NCBI GenBank assembly: GCA_910578245.1
Contig: CAJTPC010000011.1
Coordinates: forward strand, 1-42,426
Reading direction: 5' to 3'
DNA: 42,426 nt
Source of the DNA: an uncultured Christensenella sp.
GTDB lineage: Bacteria > Bacillota > Clostridia > Christensenellales > UBA3700
Below the pieces are notes generated by a model, which saw only the letters and a program-made list of their open reading frames with translations, was not told the DNA's origin and did not search any database. Positions 22,559 through 31,145 of this stretch are shown piece by piece. The translations under genes and the position numbers were made by a program. Each line of letters opens with the position of its first letter. The stretch's first letter is position 1.

Positions 22559-22769
22559 TTTCACTTTCTCCCGTAGTTGTTTTCTTAGTCCTTTTTCGTC
22601 TTGGGGTAAGCGCTAGACCTATCTCGCCGTATAGCTGACGCATACATTCCTCGCATAAATTGATGTACTGTCCTGCGCCCACTCCGTCTGGCGCAACGGA
22701 AAAGCTAGCGAGGTTTCGGCAGTTGCCTACATCGCATCTGATTTTGTTTGTTTGAATTATTACTTTCAT
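22545..22769 (-). CDS. small zinc-binding phage protein
   Basis: The 74-residue protein starts at ATG 22769 after AAAGGAGA, one of the strongest sites in the locus. It reads CDVGNC, then about 24 residues later LCEECMRQLYGE, so it has four spaced cysteines (CxxxxC and CxxC) of a zinc ribbon. The C-terminus is basic. Short CxxC-type proteins of this form occur in many Firmicutes phages. It overlaps the upstream gene by 65 bases in a different frame and the portal gene start by about 14 bases. Function unknown. It may act in packaging or DNA binding. Confidence 0.65.
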   Translation of the reverse strand: MKVIIQTNKIRCDVGNCRNLASFSVAPDGVGAGQYINLCEECMRQLYGEIGLALTPRRKRTKKTTTGESENDKV

Positions 22770-23037
22770 TACTATCTCCTTTCGTCAAGTCCTTGAGTTG
22801 ACCCAACAATTTTGTTTTGAGTTGAATAAGTTCTTCATCGCTCATTTTCGCCAAGTCGTTTTCCTGACCTTTGAGTTCAAGTACCGTCTTGATTGCCGTC
22901 ATATCCGGCGGCATATGCTTGCTACTGACTTTGCGTTTCAATAGTTCGTTTTCGCCCGAATACTCCTCTACTACCTCTTGCACGTCATAACCCACGGCTT
23001 TGCGTAAAATGGCAAATTCTATATCGTCGTTTTCCAT
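22705..23037 (-). CDS. terminase-associated small protein
   Basis: The 110-residue protein reads GYDVQEVVEEYSGENELLKRKVSSKHMPPDMTAIKTVLELK, followed by a helical tail. Phage small-terminase proteins often end in a segment such as KHVPPNVTAxIFWLK, and this KHMPPDMTAIK stretch resembles it. Here that segment starts about 40 residues in, and the usual N-terminal HTH is missing, so it is either a shortened small terminase or a related packaging cofactor. The gene follows the large terminase by about 48 bases. Its last 65 bases overlap the zinc protein gene. Confidence 0.55.
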   Translation of the reverse strand: MENDDIEFAILRKAVGYDVQEVVEEYSGENELLKRKVSSKHMPPDMTAIKTVLELKGQENDLAKMSDEELIQLKTKLLGQLKDLTKGDSNESNNSNKQNQMRCRQLPKPR

Positions 23038-23085
23038 ATATCTCCATTGTCCGCTTATATCCTAAGCGTGTGTTTTTATTTTTAA

Positions 23086-24498
23086 CTATCGTCTTTTATT
23101 CATCAGCCGTCTTTTGTCTTTTTGTATCTCGCTTTCTTTTGTCTGAGGCAGTCTAGCCGGTTGAGGTTTAGATACGATATAATACCTCAAGGCGTCAAGC
23201 GCGTGGTCGTCCTTTTTGATAGGTTTATCTCCCTTGCCCCACCAATAGCTTTTGAGTTCTCTGATGAGATTTACGCAAGTGGAAAATATCTTTATTTTAC
23301 CCTCGGCAAAATAACTCTTCACGCTTGCGATACCGCTGAAGAGTTGTTTGTCTACGTTGGTATTGACGAGTATTCCTCTGTCGTAGAAGAGTTCGCTTAC
23401 GCTTTTTCGCGAAGCAAGGGTATGCTGATCGGCGGCGCTGTCTATCAAGGCGGTAAGTCTGCCCTTGCCGTCGGTATGCCAATTCAATTTATTAGCAAGC
23501 TCCTTGATGCGCTCGGCGTGATAATCTATATCCTTGCCCGCCATATACCACTCGCCCACCACGTAGACGGTCCCGTCATAGTCGATCGCAAAGAACAGAC
23601 ACGCCAAAGGATTGTTAAGTCCGGGGTCGATAGATATTTCGTCTTGCCACTCAAAAGGCACGTCAAAGGGCGGGATAATATCTCTCTCGGGAGAAAACTC
23701 CTTGTACACAATTCCTTCCGCCTCGCAGAATCTGCCGTATCTACGGGAAGCCAAAGTCTGCTCGTCCATATTTGACGACAGGCTCGCCACTTCCCTTTCG
23801 TCAAGGAAGGGATTGTCAGCCCATTCAACATGTTCGTGCCACACCTCTCTATCGCCTGCCGAATTGAGATATATCTCATCGTAGACCCAAGTCAAGCCCT
23901 TGAGAGGCGTCATTGTCCCCCATATCTCTCCCACTCTGTCGATTACTCGCATTCGGCATTCGTCGTATACGTCCTTGGGAGGTTCTTCGTCAAACCACAC
24001 AAAGTCAAGCGACGCGCCTTGGAACTTCTCTCTGCCTTGGTCGCAACTCTTGAACGCAACTTTAGACGTACCGCCCAACACGTTTTTGATAAGCACGTAG
24101 TCTATGATACCGTATTCGGCTGAGCCTTTCTTGCCGGAAAGCATTACTACGTCCTCTATCCAATCGGGATTGAGATAGGACAAAAATTTGCTTTGCGCAA
24201 CTTCTCTCTGCACCTCGTACGACAGGGAAACTATCCACCCAGACACATTCTTGCGATTGCGCCTATATGGATGAATACCCCTTGCCCACCACACCGCCTC
24301 TACTGCCCCGCACTCCGTCTTGCCCGAGCGATTACCGCCGAATACCCAGCGATTGCGCTTAAGACATTTGTGAAAGTCAAGTTGCTTTTGATGCACCTTT
24401 TCGCCCGTGTTGTATCCCGCCAACCTGTCGCCAGCCTTGCGCCTTGCCTGTTCTTTTTCTATAGATAACAAAGTAAAAAGTATTTCTTTTTCTCTCAT
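23086..24498 (-). CDS. terminase large subunit
   Basis: The protein has 470 residues, with ATG at 24498. A TTG start 24 codons upstream is rejected because it falls in the promoter region and the added residues match nothing. Walker A is GGNRSGKT at about residues 54-61 and Walker B is VWFDEE at about 167-172. The C-terminal RNase H-like nuclease has SIDPG (D291), ALIDS (D353) and DDHALDALRY (about 430-437). All motor and nuclease motifs are intact, so DNA translocation and cutting should be functional. It drives packaging of DNA through the portal. It is transcribed from a promoter that overlaps the divergent promoter of the SH3-like gene. Confidence 0.9.
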   Translation of the reverse strand: MREKEILFTLLSIEKEQARRKAGDRLAGYNTGEKVHQKQLDFHKCLKRNRWVFGGNRSGKTECGAVEAVWWARGIHPYRRNRKNVSGWIVSLSYEVQREVAQSKFLSYLNPDWIEDVVMLSGKKGSAEYGIIDYVLIKNVLGGTSKVAFKSCDQGREKFQGASLDFVWFDEEPPKDVYDECRMRVIDRVGEIWGTMTPLKGLTWVYDEIYLNSAGDREVWHEHVEWADNPFLDEREVASLSSNMDEQTLASRRYGRFCEAEGIVYKEFSPERDIIPPFDVPFEWQDEISIDPGLNNPLACLFFAIDYDGTVYVVGEWYMAGKDIDYHAERIKELANKLNWHTDGKGRLTALIDSAADQHTLASRKSVSELFYDRGILVNTNVDKQLFSGIASVKSYFAEGKIKIFSTCVNLIRELKSYWWGKGDKPIKKDDHALDALRYYIVSKPQPARLPQTKESEIQKDKRRLMNKRR

Positions 24499-24541
24499 AA
24501 TTCGCCAATTTCTATTGATATTTTTTTTATTTATTACCGCA

Positions 24542-24576
24542 ATAGTATTGTAAAAATTTACCAAATGCAATATAAT
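24542..24576. promoter_or_regulatory. overlapping divergent promoters
   Basis: Minus strand: TTGCAT (24570-24565) and TACTAT (24547-24542), 17-base spacer, reading into the terminase. Plus strand: TTGTAA (24548-24553) and TATAAT (24571-24576), 17-base spacer, reading into the SH3-like gene. The two promoters cover the same bases, so RNA polymerase can occupy only one at a time. Confidence 0.65.
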
Positions 24577-24621
24577 TAAATTATTACAGCGGTCTATAGA
24601 ATTACTACAATCGAGGTATAT

Positions 24622-25437
24622 ATGAAAAAAGTAATAATTATTGCAATGCTATTATCTTTGTTATGCGTATGCGGTATGTCCGCAGGCGTTTGCTATGCCG
24701 AGGAGTCTTCGACGTATTACTACGTGAACAGCGGTAAAGAGCTCACGGTATACTCTTCTCCCCAGATAGGAAGCAACAGTACAATTATGCAAATTCCATC
24801 GACTTACGCTTTCAAATACGTCAAAGAAGAAAACAATACTTTTGTAGAGATTGAATACAACGGTTGCAAAGGTTACGTTTTGGTAAGCGACTTAAGTTCG
24901 AGTTGCGCGCAAGTCAACGCTAAATGGGGCAATAATCCTTATGCCTACGCCTTTAACGCAACCGATTTTAACGCCTTTAACGTGGACAACGTGACGGCAT
25001 ACTATTACGATAACAACGTTTGGACGGCGGAAAGCAACTCAACTCCCGCAAGTCTTATAACTGTTAAGAACGTATACGGATATTACAAAGACAACAATCA
25101 AGAAGTATATTTTCTCATAGACTTCGTTATCAACGTAGCAAACGGAATAGATATGGAAAAGCGCTATGTCAAAGCAAGCGACTTCTCCACTTCTAAAGTC
25201 AACGTGTCCAATATCCCTCAAAGCGAGGGCTACAAAGCCCAAACGGCAACTGATAATAATCCCCCTACAAGCGGTAATATAAATTCCGGCGACCACAACG
25301 GCGGCAATAACGGAACTACCCCAAAAGATACTTCCAACTCTTTTGAAAGATATATCCTCATTGCCGTAATAGCAGTCTTGTGCGTAGTAATCATAATTTT
25401 GATTTTTGCCCCGACTAAAAAACGCCGCGGTCAATAA
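24622..25437 (+). CDS. secreted SH3-like protein with C-terminal membrane anchor
   Basis: The protein has 271 residues, starting after GAGGTATAT. A signal peptide (about residues 1-26, ending VCYAEE) is followed by an SH3-like domain at about 30-95 (ELTVYSSPQIGS and YVKEENNTFVEIEYNGCKGYVLVSDL). A second beta-rich region (100-200) follows, then a Pro/Asn/Gly linker and one membrane helix (about 245-264) with a basic tail KKRRGQ. It faces outward and may bind cell wall. It stands opposite to the capsid genes, between the terminase and the sigma-like regulator. It may be a moron-like gene carried by the phage, or a surface factor of the locus. A bidirectional terminator follows. Confidence 0.75.
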   Translation: MKKVIIIAMLLSLLCVCGMSAGVCYAEESSTYYYVNSGKELTVYSSPQIGSNSTIMQIPSTYAFKYVKEENNTFVEIEYNGCKGYVLVSDLSSSCAQVNAKWGNNPYAYAFNATDFNAFNVDNVTAYYYDNNVWTAESNSTPASLITVKNVYGYYKDNNQEVYFLIDFVINVANGIDMEKRYVKASDFSTSKVNVSNIPQSEGYKAQTATDNNPPTSGNINSGDHNGGNNGTTPKDTSNSFERYILIAVIAVLCVVIIILIFAPTKKRRGQ

Positions 25438-25471
25438 CTAAGTAACAATTTATAATTATTAAACCCTAACT

Positions 25472-25501
25472 AAAAGCAACGTATCAAAATACGTTGCTTT
25501 T
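25472..25501. terminator. bidirectional terminator
   Basis: AAAAGCAACGTAT pairs with ATACGTTGCTTTT over a four-base loop. It separates the SH3-like gene from the convergent sigma-like regulator gene ending at 25533, and is symmetrical enough to serve both. Confidence 0.85.
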
Positions 25502-25532
25502 ATAGGTTAACGGCAAGCTGATACCGATTAGA

Positions 25533-26111
25533 CTAAATCGATACCGCGCTTTGCCCTGCTCTCGCAGATGCGGAGAGCGCAACGACTATACCCTTTGCCA
25601 AGTTTTCTTTCTTCTGACTTTGCTTTTGCAAATTTCTTCTTTCTTCTCTCTCCTGCTCGTCCCTCTCGGCGCAATACCTAAAGCACTTTACAAATACGGG
25701 ATCGTCGGCGTAATATTTGCTCAACCATTCATCGTCGTAGCCCTTCATAATACGTATACTTGAAAATTGCTTTAGAGCAAGTTCGTGCCACCTAAACACG
25801 CTCCGCAAGCATATATTCATAAGCGTTGCAATTTGCTCGAAGCTCTTGCGTTTGATATACCTCAGTTCCAAGACAAGTTTATGCTTCGGCTTTAGCATAG
25901 CAAGCGTGTTGTCTACAATGACTTTTGCATTTACCAACGCTTCTTTTCTAGCGTTGTTTGCCAACATTTTGTTCATAAGGTCTAGTACGTTGCCTTGATA
26001 GGAAAAACTACCCAACGCCATTTGCATATTGCTCCTGTCAATGCACTTAACCACTAGCGGTAGCGCGTTGTATGTGGCAAGTAAACTCTTTGACCACGTC
26101 TCTTGATCCAT
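25533..26111 (-). CDS. sigma-like phage transcription regulator
   Basis: The 192-residue protein starts after a strong GGGAGGTGATTTA. Residues 60-115 contain LKPKHKLVLELRYIKRKSFEQIATLMNICLRSVFRWHELALKQF, which fits the sigma-70 region 4 helix-turn-helix used by ArpU-type late-gene activators of Firmicutes phages. Residues 130-192 form a charged helical tail. The N-terminal part lacks sigma region 2. Such proteins usually switch on late (head and lysis) genes. It is separated from the terminase promoter by the opposite-strand SH3-like gene and a terminator, so it would act in trans. Confidence 0.65.
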   Translation of the reverse strand: MDQETWSKSLLATYNALPLVVKCIDRSNMQMALGSFSYQGNVLDLMNKMLANNARKEALVNAKVIVDNTLAMLKPKHKLVLELRYIKRKSFEQIATLMNICLRSVFRWHELALKQFSSIRIMKGYDDEWLSKYYADDPVFVKCFRYCAERDEQEREERRNLQKQSQKKENLAKGIVVALSASARAGQSAVSI

Positions 26112-26443
26112 TAAATCACCTCCCGTTGCCCTCTACTCAATCAAGTAAGTTTAGGGTATGTACTTTCTTAATATATTTCATCTATAAAATCGCTACGATT
26201 TACTCAATTAACCATTCTCTTTGCGACAACTCAATTATAGGACAGTACTTTTCTAAAAAGCAAACTTTTGTGACACACTTTTGAACATTTGTTCGTATTT
26301 TTATGAATTTTATTCAATTTTTCTTCTACTTGTGACATTTTAGGGACATTTAGAAAATTCTCATTATCATTGATTACTCATTGACACAACGCTTAATAAA
26401 ATGTTAATATATTATTATATTTACAAATTTTGGGGGGATATTT
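26112..26443. other. divergent regulatory region upstream of GH95-like gene
   Basis: This is an A/T-rich region with no gene. It holds two TTGTGACA boxes (26268-26275 and 26330-26337) and a related TTGCGACA at 26221. The half-palindrome TTTGAACATTTGTTC lies at 26280-26294. A promoter for the GH95-like gene (TTGACA 26381-26386, TAATAT 26405-26410, 18-base spacer) is followed by GGGGGG before the ATG at 26444. Confidence 0.5.
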
Positions 26444-29119
26444 ATGAGAAAACACTTCTTAAAATTCTTTTGCGCGCTAGTATTGGCTTTTACGCTGGCA
26501 ATCTGCGCCACAGCTTGCGATTCCAAGGATGACAACAATTCTCAAGCCAATAAAAGTTCTTTCGCCACAACTTATTCAACGCTGTCCGAAAAGAATAACG
26601 CAACCAGTAAATGGCGAGAAGGAATGGTATCCGGCAACGGACTTCAGGGCTTCATAACGAGTGGCTCGCCGTATAACGACACTTTAATTTATCAAAATAT
26701 TCACTTTGTTATGCCCAACACCAACTCAAGGACCAATCTTGTTACTTTCCAAGAACTCGATTCCGTCAGACAAAATATCGTCAACGGCAGAGATATCGTG
26801 GATAATCAAACTTACGACCACTTATATACCTATCACCCCGGCGCTACTCTAAGAATATCGAGTAAAATCTTGGATACTTCTGATTACAAACGTTATACCG
26901 ATTATACCACCGCATGCGTAGGCGTACAGTATAGCGATTCGCAAGGAAAATGGGAACGCGTAAGTTTTACTTCTCAATGCGACGGCGTATCTATCACTAA
27001 GTTAAGCGCGTCCAGTAAAGGTTCTAAAATCAATGTCAAACTCTCTATGGACAATATTTCCTCTATGGCGAATTTCGGCAAACCGTACGACAGCGACAGC
27101 GAATGCGGCGAAGTCGATATGCTCTATAAAAAACTCGTCGACGAAGATGCCAACGCGTTGACGTTTATAGCTCATTACCCTAATTATGAGAATAGCGAAC
27201 TCAAGGACGGAGGCTACTCTACCGTCAGTTTTGTAGTATGCGAAGGCGGAAAGAAAGAACGAGTAACAGACGCTATGCCTAAAGAAACTCAATACGTCGG
27301 CTCTGATAATCCCGCTATCTCAATTACCAACGCTAACAACGTATATATCATAAGCGTATCCGACCGCTCCTACGATATAGGCAAATTCGATGACTTTGCA
27401 AATAAAGTCAACTATGAACTAGCCAATGAACTCTACAATAAGGTAAGTTCAATCGCAGATAAATATACAGAAAATTCCAAGTTTAATTTTGACAAAGCTC
27501 TCAAAAACCATACAGATATATTTACGCCGATGTTCAACTCTTTATCATTTGATTTGGGAGCAGACGTCAGCATTTCCAATAACGATCTCTTAAGTAGCGT
27601 AAGACTTAAAAATACCTTGTCTAACACGCTTGCAGAAAGAGCTTACTATGCCGGAAGATATGCGTACCTATGCTGTGCAGGCGTTGCTACAAGCAGACTG
27701 TACGGAATGTGGACGGGAGAATGGAATGCCCGTTGGGGTTCTAAATATACTATGGACGCAAACGTGAATTTGCAGACCTCGTCTATGAATACGAGCAATA
27801 TAATATCCGCTCCTATCGGCTACGTCAACTTTATTCTCAGACAAGTCCCCGATTGGGAGGATAATGCGTACGCTACTCACGGAATGAGTGACGCCCTACA
27901 AGCGCCTGTTAATAGCGACGGAGATAAGGCGATCACTGAAAGTTGTTACGGCTATCCATTTAGGTATTGGAACGCCGGAACGAGTTGGATGTTGCAACCT
28001 CTTTACGAAACGATACTTTGCTATGGCAATCTTCAAGTACCCATATGCGATGAATTTGATCTTGACAAATTAAGAAGCATCCTCTCCCCATCGCCAACTC
28101 CTCTATCCGATAATAAAATCAACGCTCTTAAAGAAAGAGGCTACCTAATGCTTAAAGAAGATATCCTCTTCCCTCTTCTTATAAAATCGGCAAATTATTG
28201 GGAACAACTTATGACACCCGAGTATTATACGGACGCCAATGGATACATCAAATATCAAAAGGGCAAGACATCCCTTGAAAACGGAGAAACTTATTGCATA
28301 ATTCCGTCTTATTCGCCGGAGAACAATCCGTCTAACTATAATAGCCCGTCATGCGCAAATTCGGCTATAGATATATCCGCTTGCAACAGTAATATAGAAA
28401 TGCTTTTGGATATCGCTAAAGACGTTGACCCGCAATACGATACGTCAAAATGGATTAAGTTGCAAGAGAGCCTACCAAAACTTCTTTACGACCAAGACGG
28501 ATCGCTAAAAGAATGGGCAAGCTACTCTTTTAAGGAAAACAACTCGCATAGACATCTGAGCCACTTATACTGCGCTTGGCCACTCTCTGACACGAGATAC
28601 GACAGCGACCTATACAATGCGGCTTTACGCGCCATAGAAAATAGAGCAAGTGAAAATGAAGCAAGCCATGCTTTAATTCACCGCACTTTAATCTCCGCAA
28701 GATTGAAAGACAGAAAGAGCGCAACCCAAGCAATGGTCGGACTTATGAATTCTATGATTTATTACAATTCGCTTATGACAAATCACCATACCAATAAATC
28801 CAGCGGATACTGCACTGATTTCAGTATTGGTTACGTAGGTATGGTCAACGAATGTCTTGTATTCTCCAACAAAGGCGAAATAGAACTTCTCCCCTGTCTG
28901 CCCACAAGCGGTTTTGATAAAGGAAAGCTCAGCGGATTGAGATTACGCGCACAAGCAATATTGACAAATATGGAATGGGACGTGAATAAAAAGACTCTAA
29001 CCGCGACAATAGTATCCGATATTGACCAAACAGTGACTATCTCCTGCGGACTATCCAACGAAACCCAAACCGTCAACTTAGAAAAGAACAAAGAGTATAA
29101 AATTAAATTCTCAATATAA
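26444..29119 (+). CDS. GH95-like glycoside hydrolase lipoprotein
   Basis: The protein has 891 residues with a lipoprotein signal (lipobox ATAC, Cys25). The N-terminal beta domain (40-330) begins EGMVSGNGLQGF, like the GH95 entrance. The catalytic (alpha/alpha) barrel has MDANVNLQ at about 437-444, with the N-x-N pair known to be catalytic in GH95 (N440, N442). It also has SYSPEN with E626 as the candidate general acid, HRHLSHLYCAWP at about 702-713, and CTDFSIG with D792 matching the family aspartate. GH95 enzymes are inverting alpha-L-fucosidases or galactosidases acting on host or plant glycans. It would be anchored to the outer face of the membrane. A terminator follows. Confidence 0.75.
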   Translation: MRKHFLKFFCALVLAFTLAICATACDSKDDNNSQANKSSFATTYSTLSEKNNATSKWREGMVSGNGLQGFITSGSPYNDTLIYQNIHFVMPNTNSRTNLVTFQELDSVRQNIVNGRDIVDNQTYDHLYTYHPGATLRISSKILDTSDYKRYTDYTTACVGVQYSDSQGKWERVSFTSQCDGVSITKLSASSKGSKINVKLSMDNISSMANFGKPYDSDSECGEVDMLYKKLVDEDANALTFIAHYPNYENSELKDGGYSTVSFVVCEGGKKERVTDAMPKETQYVGSDNPAISITNANNVYIISVSDRSYDIGKFDDFANKVNYELANELYNKVSSIADKYTENSKFNFDKALKNHTDIFTPMFNSLSFDLGADVSISNNDLLSSVRLKNTLSNTLAERAYYAGRYAYLCCAGVATSRLYGMWTGEWNARWGSKYTMDANVNLQTSSMNTSNIISAPIGYVNFILRQVPDWEDNAYATHGMSDALQAPVNSDGDKAITESCYGYPFRYWNAGTSWMLQPLYETILCYGNLQVPICDEFDLDKLRSILSPSPTPLSDNKINALKERGYLMLKEDILFPLLIKSANYWEQLMTPEYYTDANGYIKYQKGKTSLENGETYCIIPSYSPENNPSNYNSPSCANSAIDISACNSNIEMLLDIAKDVDPQYDTSKWIKLQESLPKLLYDQDGSLKEWASYSFKENNSHRHLSHLYCAWPLSDTRYDSDLYNAALRAIENRASENEASHALIHRTLISARLKDRKSATQAMVGLMNSMIYYNSLMTNHHTNKSSGYCTDFSIGYVGMVNECLVFSNKGEIELLPCLPTSGFDKGKLSGLRLRAQAILTNMEWDVNKKTLTATIVSDIDQTVTISCGLSNETQTVNLEKNKEYKIKFSI

Positions 29120-29148
29120 GCAAATTACAAGTAAATATGACGCTTAAT

Positions 29149-29180
29149 AAAAATAAAACGCAGAAATGCGTTTTATTTTT
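29149..29180. terminator. terminator after GH95-like gene
   Basis: AAAAATAAAACGCA pairs with TGCGTTTTATTTTT across a four-base loop, ending in a T run on the plus strand. It is symmetrical and may also end the convergent LRR gene transcript. Confidence 0.85.
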
Positions 29181-29212
29181 ATAATCATATTAATGCTTCA
29201 GTGAAATCAAAT

Positions 29213-30877
29213 CTAATCCGGATTATAGCCCCATTCTACCGTAGTTTCGCCATCACCTATATACCATTGACTGTCCCAACCCTCGGGCGCTTCTGTCGCT
29301 TGACAGTATATGTTCTCAATTGCTGACCAGAAAGCGCCAATTCCAATCTGCTCTACGCTTGCGGGAATATATACGCTCTTTAACTCCATGCATAAAGCGA
29401 ATACACCGTTCCCTATTTGCTCCAAGCTATTTGGCAATTCTACGCTAGTGATACCACTCCAGAAGAACGCCATATTCCCTATCCGTGTCACGCCTTTGGG
29501 AATAACAACGCTGTCAATATTCTTACAGTAATAAAATGCGGAACCTCCTATCTCTTTGACTTGATACGTTTGCCCATTGTATTCCACAGCGCTGTCAATC
29601 ACTATATCGCCGTTGACTCTGCCGTGCCCTTTGAGTATTGCTACTCCGTCTTTGAGGGCGTAGACCAGACCGTTGTCACTCAACGTATAGATATAGCCGT
29701 CGTCGGCAACTTCATTATTATTGCAATTGAGAATCACAGGTACTTCTACCTCATCAGTTGACATACTACTACCCCACCCCTCGGGCTTAGTCGTACCTTG
29801 ATATCTAATTACAAGGCCGGGGCAATTGCCAAAGGCTTTGTCCTCTATTTGCGTCACGCTCAAAGGGATATCTATACTTGTCAGACACCTGCAACTGTCA
29901 AAGGCTCTTGAACCTATCCTCGTCACGCTCTGTGGTATGGATATACTTGGAAGCTCTTTGCAAAAATTAAAAGTTCCATTGGCAATGTGATCAATTGTAC
30001 TTGGTAAAACTACGTCCGTTAAGCCAGTGCAATAGTAAAAAGCGTATTCACCGATATCTGTTACTCCCTCGGGGATATCAATACTTGTCAATTTATTACA
30101 CTCGGCAAATGCGTATTTACCTATTTTCGTAACACCGTCGGGTATGTCTATACTCGTCAACGAATTACACCTATAGAAAACATATTCGTCTATGCTAGTC
30201 ACTCTCTCAGGTATTTTTATACCCGTCAATTTACGACACTCGGCAAATGCGAATCTACCTATTTCTGTCACACTCTCCGGTATTTCTATACTCGTCAACT
30301 CTTTACATCTATAGAAAGCTATACTGTCAATTTTTGTCACACCCTCGGGGATATCAATACTCTTCAATTTATCACACTCGGCAAATGCGAATCTACCTAT
30401 TTCCGTAACTCCCTCAGGAATTTCTATACTCGTCAACTCTCCGCACGTATAGAAAGCGTATTCGCCTATGCCAGTTGCGTAATTGGGTATAACACTCCCT
30501 TTGCAACCTACTATTACCTTATTGGTCTTTTTATCTATTATGCAGTTGCCGTCGCTAGCATATACAGTATTCTCTTTGTCTACGGTTATTCTCGTTAGAT
30601 TTTTGCAATTAATAAAAGCTCGCGGATTGATATTCGTCACACTGCTTGGGATATTTACGCTTGACATTGAACTATATGAGAAAGCCTCATCTCCAATACC
30701 CGTTATTCCGTCGGGAATATTGATATTATCCAATCTTCTGCCATAGTACGTTAAGTCAACAATCGTATTATCTTCTATGACGAAATGCTTCATGATTCCC
30801 GTGCACGCCGAAATTGCTACAGTCGCGCACAGTACGCATACTATTAAAACAAATGCGATTATTATTTTCTTTTTCAT
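29213..30877 (-). CDS. BspA-type leucine-rich-repeat lipoprotein
   Basis: The protein has 554 residues with a lipobox AISAC (Cys25). It contains about 13 or more leucine-rich repeats of the BspA type (LxSIDIPxGVTxIGxxAFxxC), of about 23 residues each. Between about residues 140 and 300 they alternate as a two-repeat unit (FAFAEC, then an FYRC/FYYC type), so the DNA repeats with a period of about 138 bases. A short beta-rich insert (residues 370-430, with IYTLSDNGLVYALKDG) precedes the last repeats. Proteins of this type are surface adhesins or enzymes' partners in gut bacteria. No anchoring LPXTG is seen. Confidence 0.85.
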   Translation of the reverse strand: MKKKIIIAFVLIVCVLCATVAISACTGIMKHFVIEDNTIVDLTYYGRRLDNINIPDGITGIGDEAFSYSSMSSVNIPSSVTNINPRAFINCKNLTRITVDKENTVYASDGNCIIDKKTNKVIVGCKGSVIPNYATGIGEYAFYTCGELTSIEIPEGVTEIGRFAFAECDKLKSIDIPEGVTKIDSIAFYRCKELTSIEIPESVTEIGRFAFAECRKLTGIKIPERVTSIDEYVFYRCNSLTSIDIPDGVTKIGKYAFAECNKLTSIDIPEGVTDIGEYAFYYCTGLTDVVLPSTIDHIANGTFNFCKELPSISIPQSVTRIGSRAFDSCRCLTSIDIPLSVTQIEDKAFGNCPGLVIRYQGTTKPEGWGSSMSTDEVEVPVILNCNNNEVADDGYIYTLSDNGLVYALKDGVAILKGHGRVNGDIVIDSAVEYNGQTYQVKEIGGSAFYYCKNIDSVVIPKGVTRIGNMAFFWSGITSVELPNSLEQIGNGVFALCMELKSVYIPASVEQIGIGAFWSAIENIYCQATEAPEGWDSQWYIGDGETTVEWGYNPD

Positions 30878-30968
30878 ATTCCCCTCCCTTAATCATATGT
30901 ATTTTCCCCATAAAAGATATACTTGATATTAGCTTTGATAATAGCAAAATATACTTTTATTCAACTTC

Positions 30969-30997
30969 ATTATAACTTGCGATTTTTACCTTGTCAA
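30969..30997 (-). promoter_or_regulatory. promoter of LRR lipoprotein
   Basis: On the minus strand TTGACA (30997-30992) and TATAAT (30974-30969) are 17 bases apart, both perfect. A leader of about 85 bases leads to AGGGAGGGG before the ATG at 30877. Confidence 0.8.
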
Positions 30998-31085
30998 TAC
31001 TCGTTTTACAAATGTTTTACATATAGTAGTCTTAATTCTATCTGCAATCTATTTCTATCAATTGGAAATATCAATACGGCTAAAT

Positions 31086-31120
31086 ACAAATGGCAGAGCG
31101 CTTTGCGTTCTGCCATTTGT
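31086..31120. terminator. terminator of the parC transcript
   Basis: ACAAATGGCAGA pairs with TCTGCCATTTGT, with three more pairs inside. This 15-pair stem lies just after the parC stop. On the minus strand it is followed by ATTT, a weak T tract, and on the plus strand by GTCAAT, so it mainly serves parC. Confidence 0.6.
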
Positions 31121-31145
31121 CAATTATCAATACTATTCTTTTAAC

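Noticed and set aside
24499..24570. 24-residue N-terminal extension of the large terminase from a TTG codon
   Set aside because: The extension falls in the overlapping promoter region and matches no terminase N-terminus. ATG 24498 is better.
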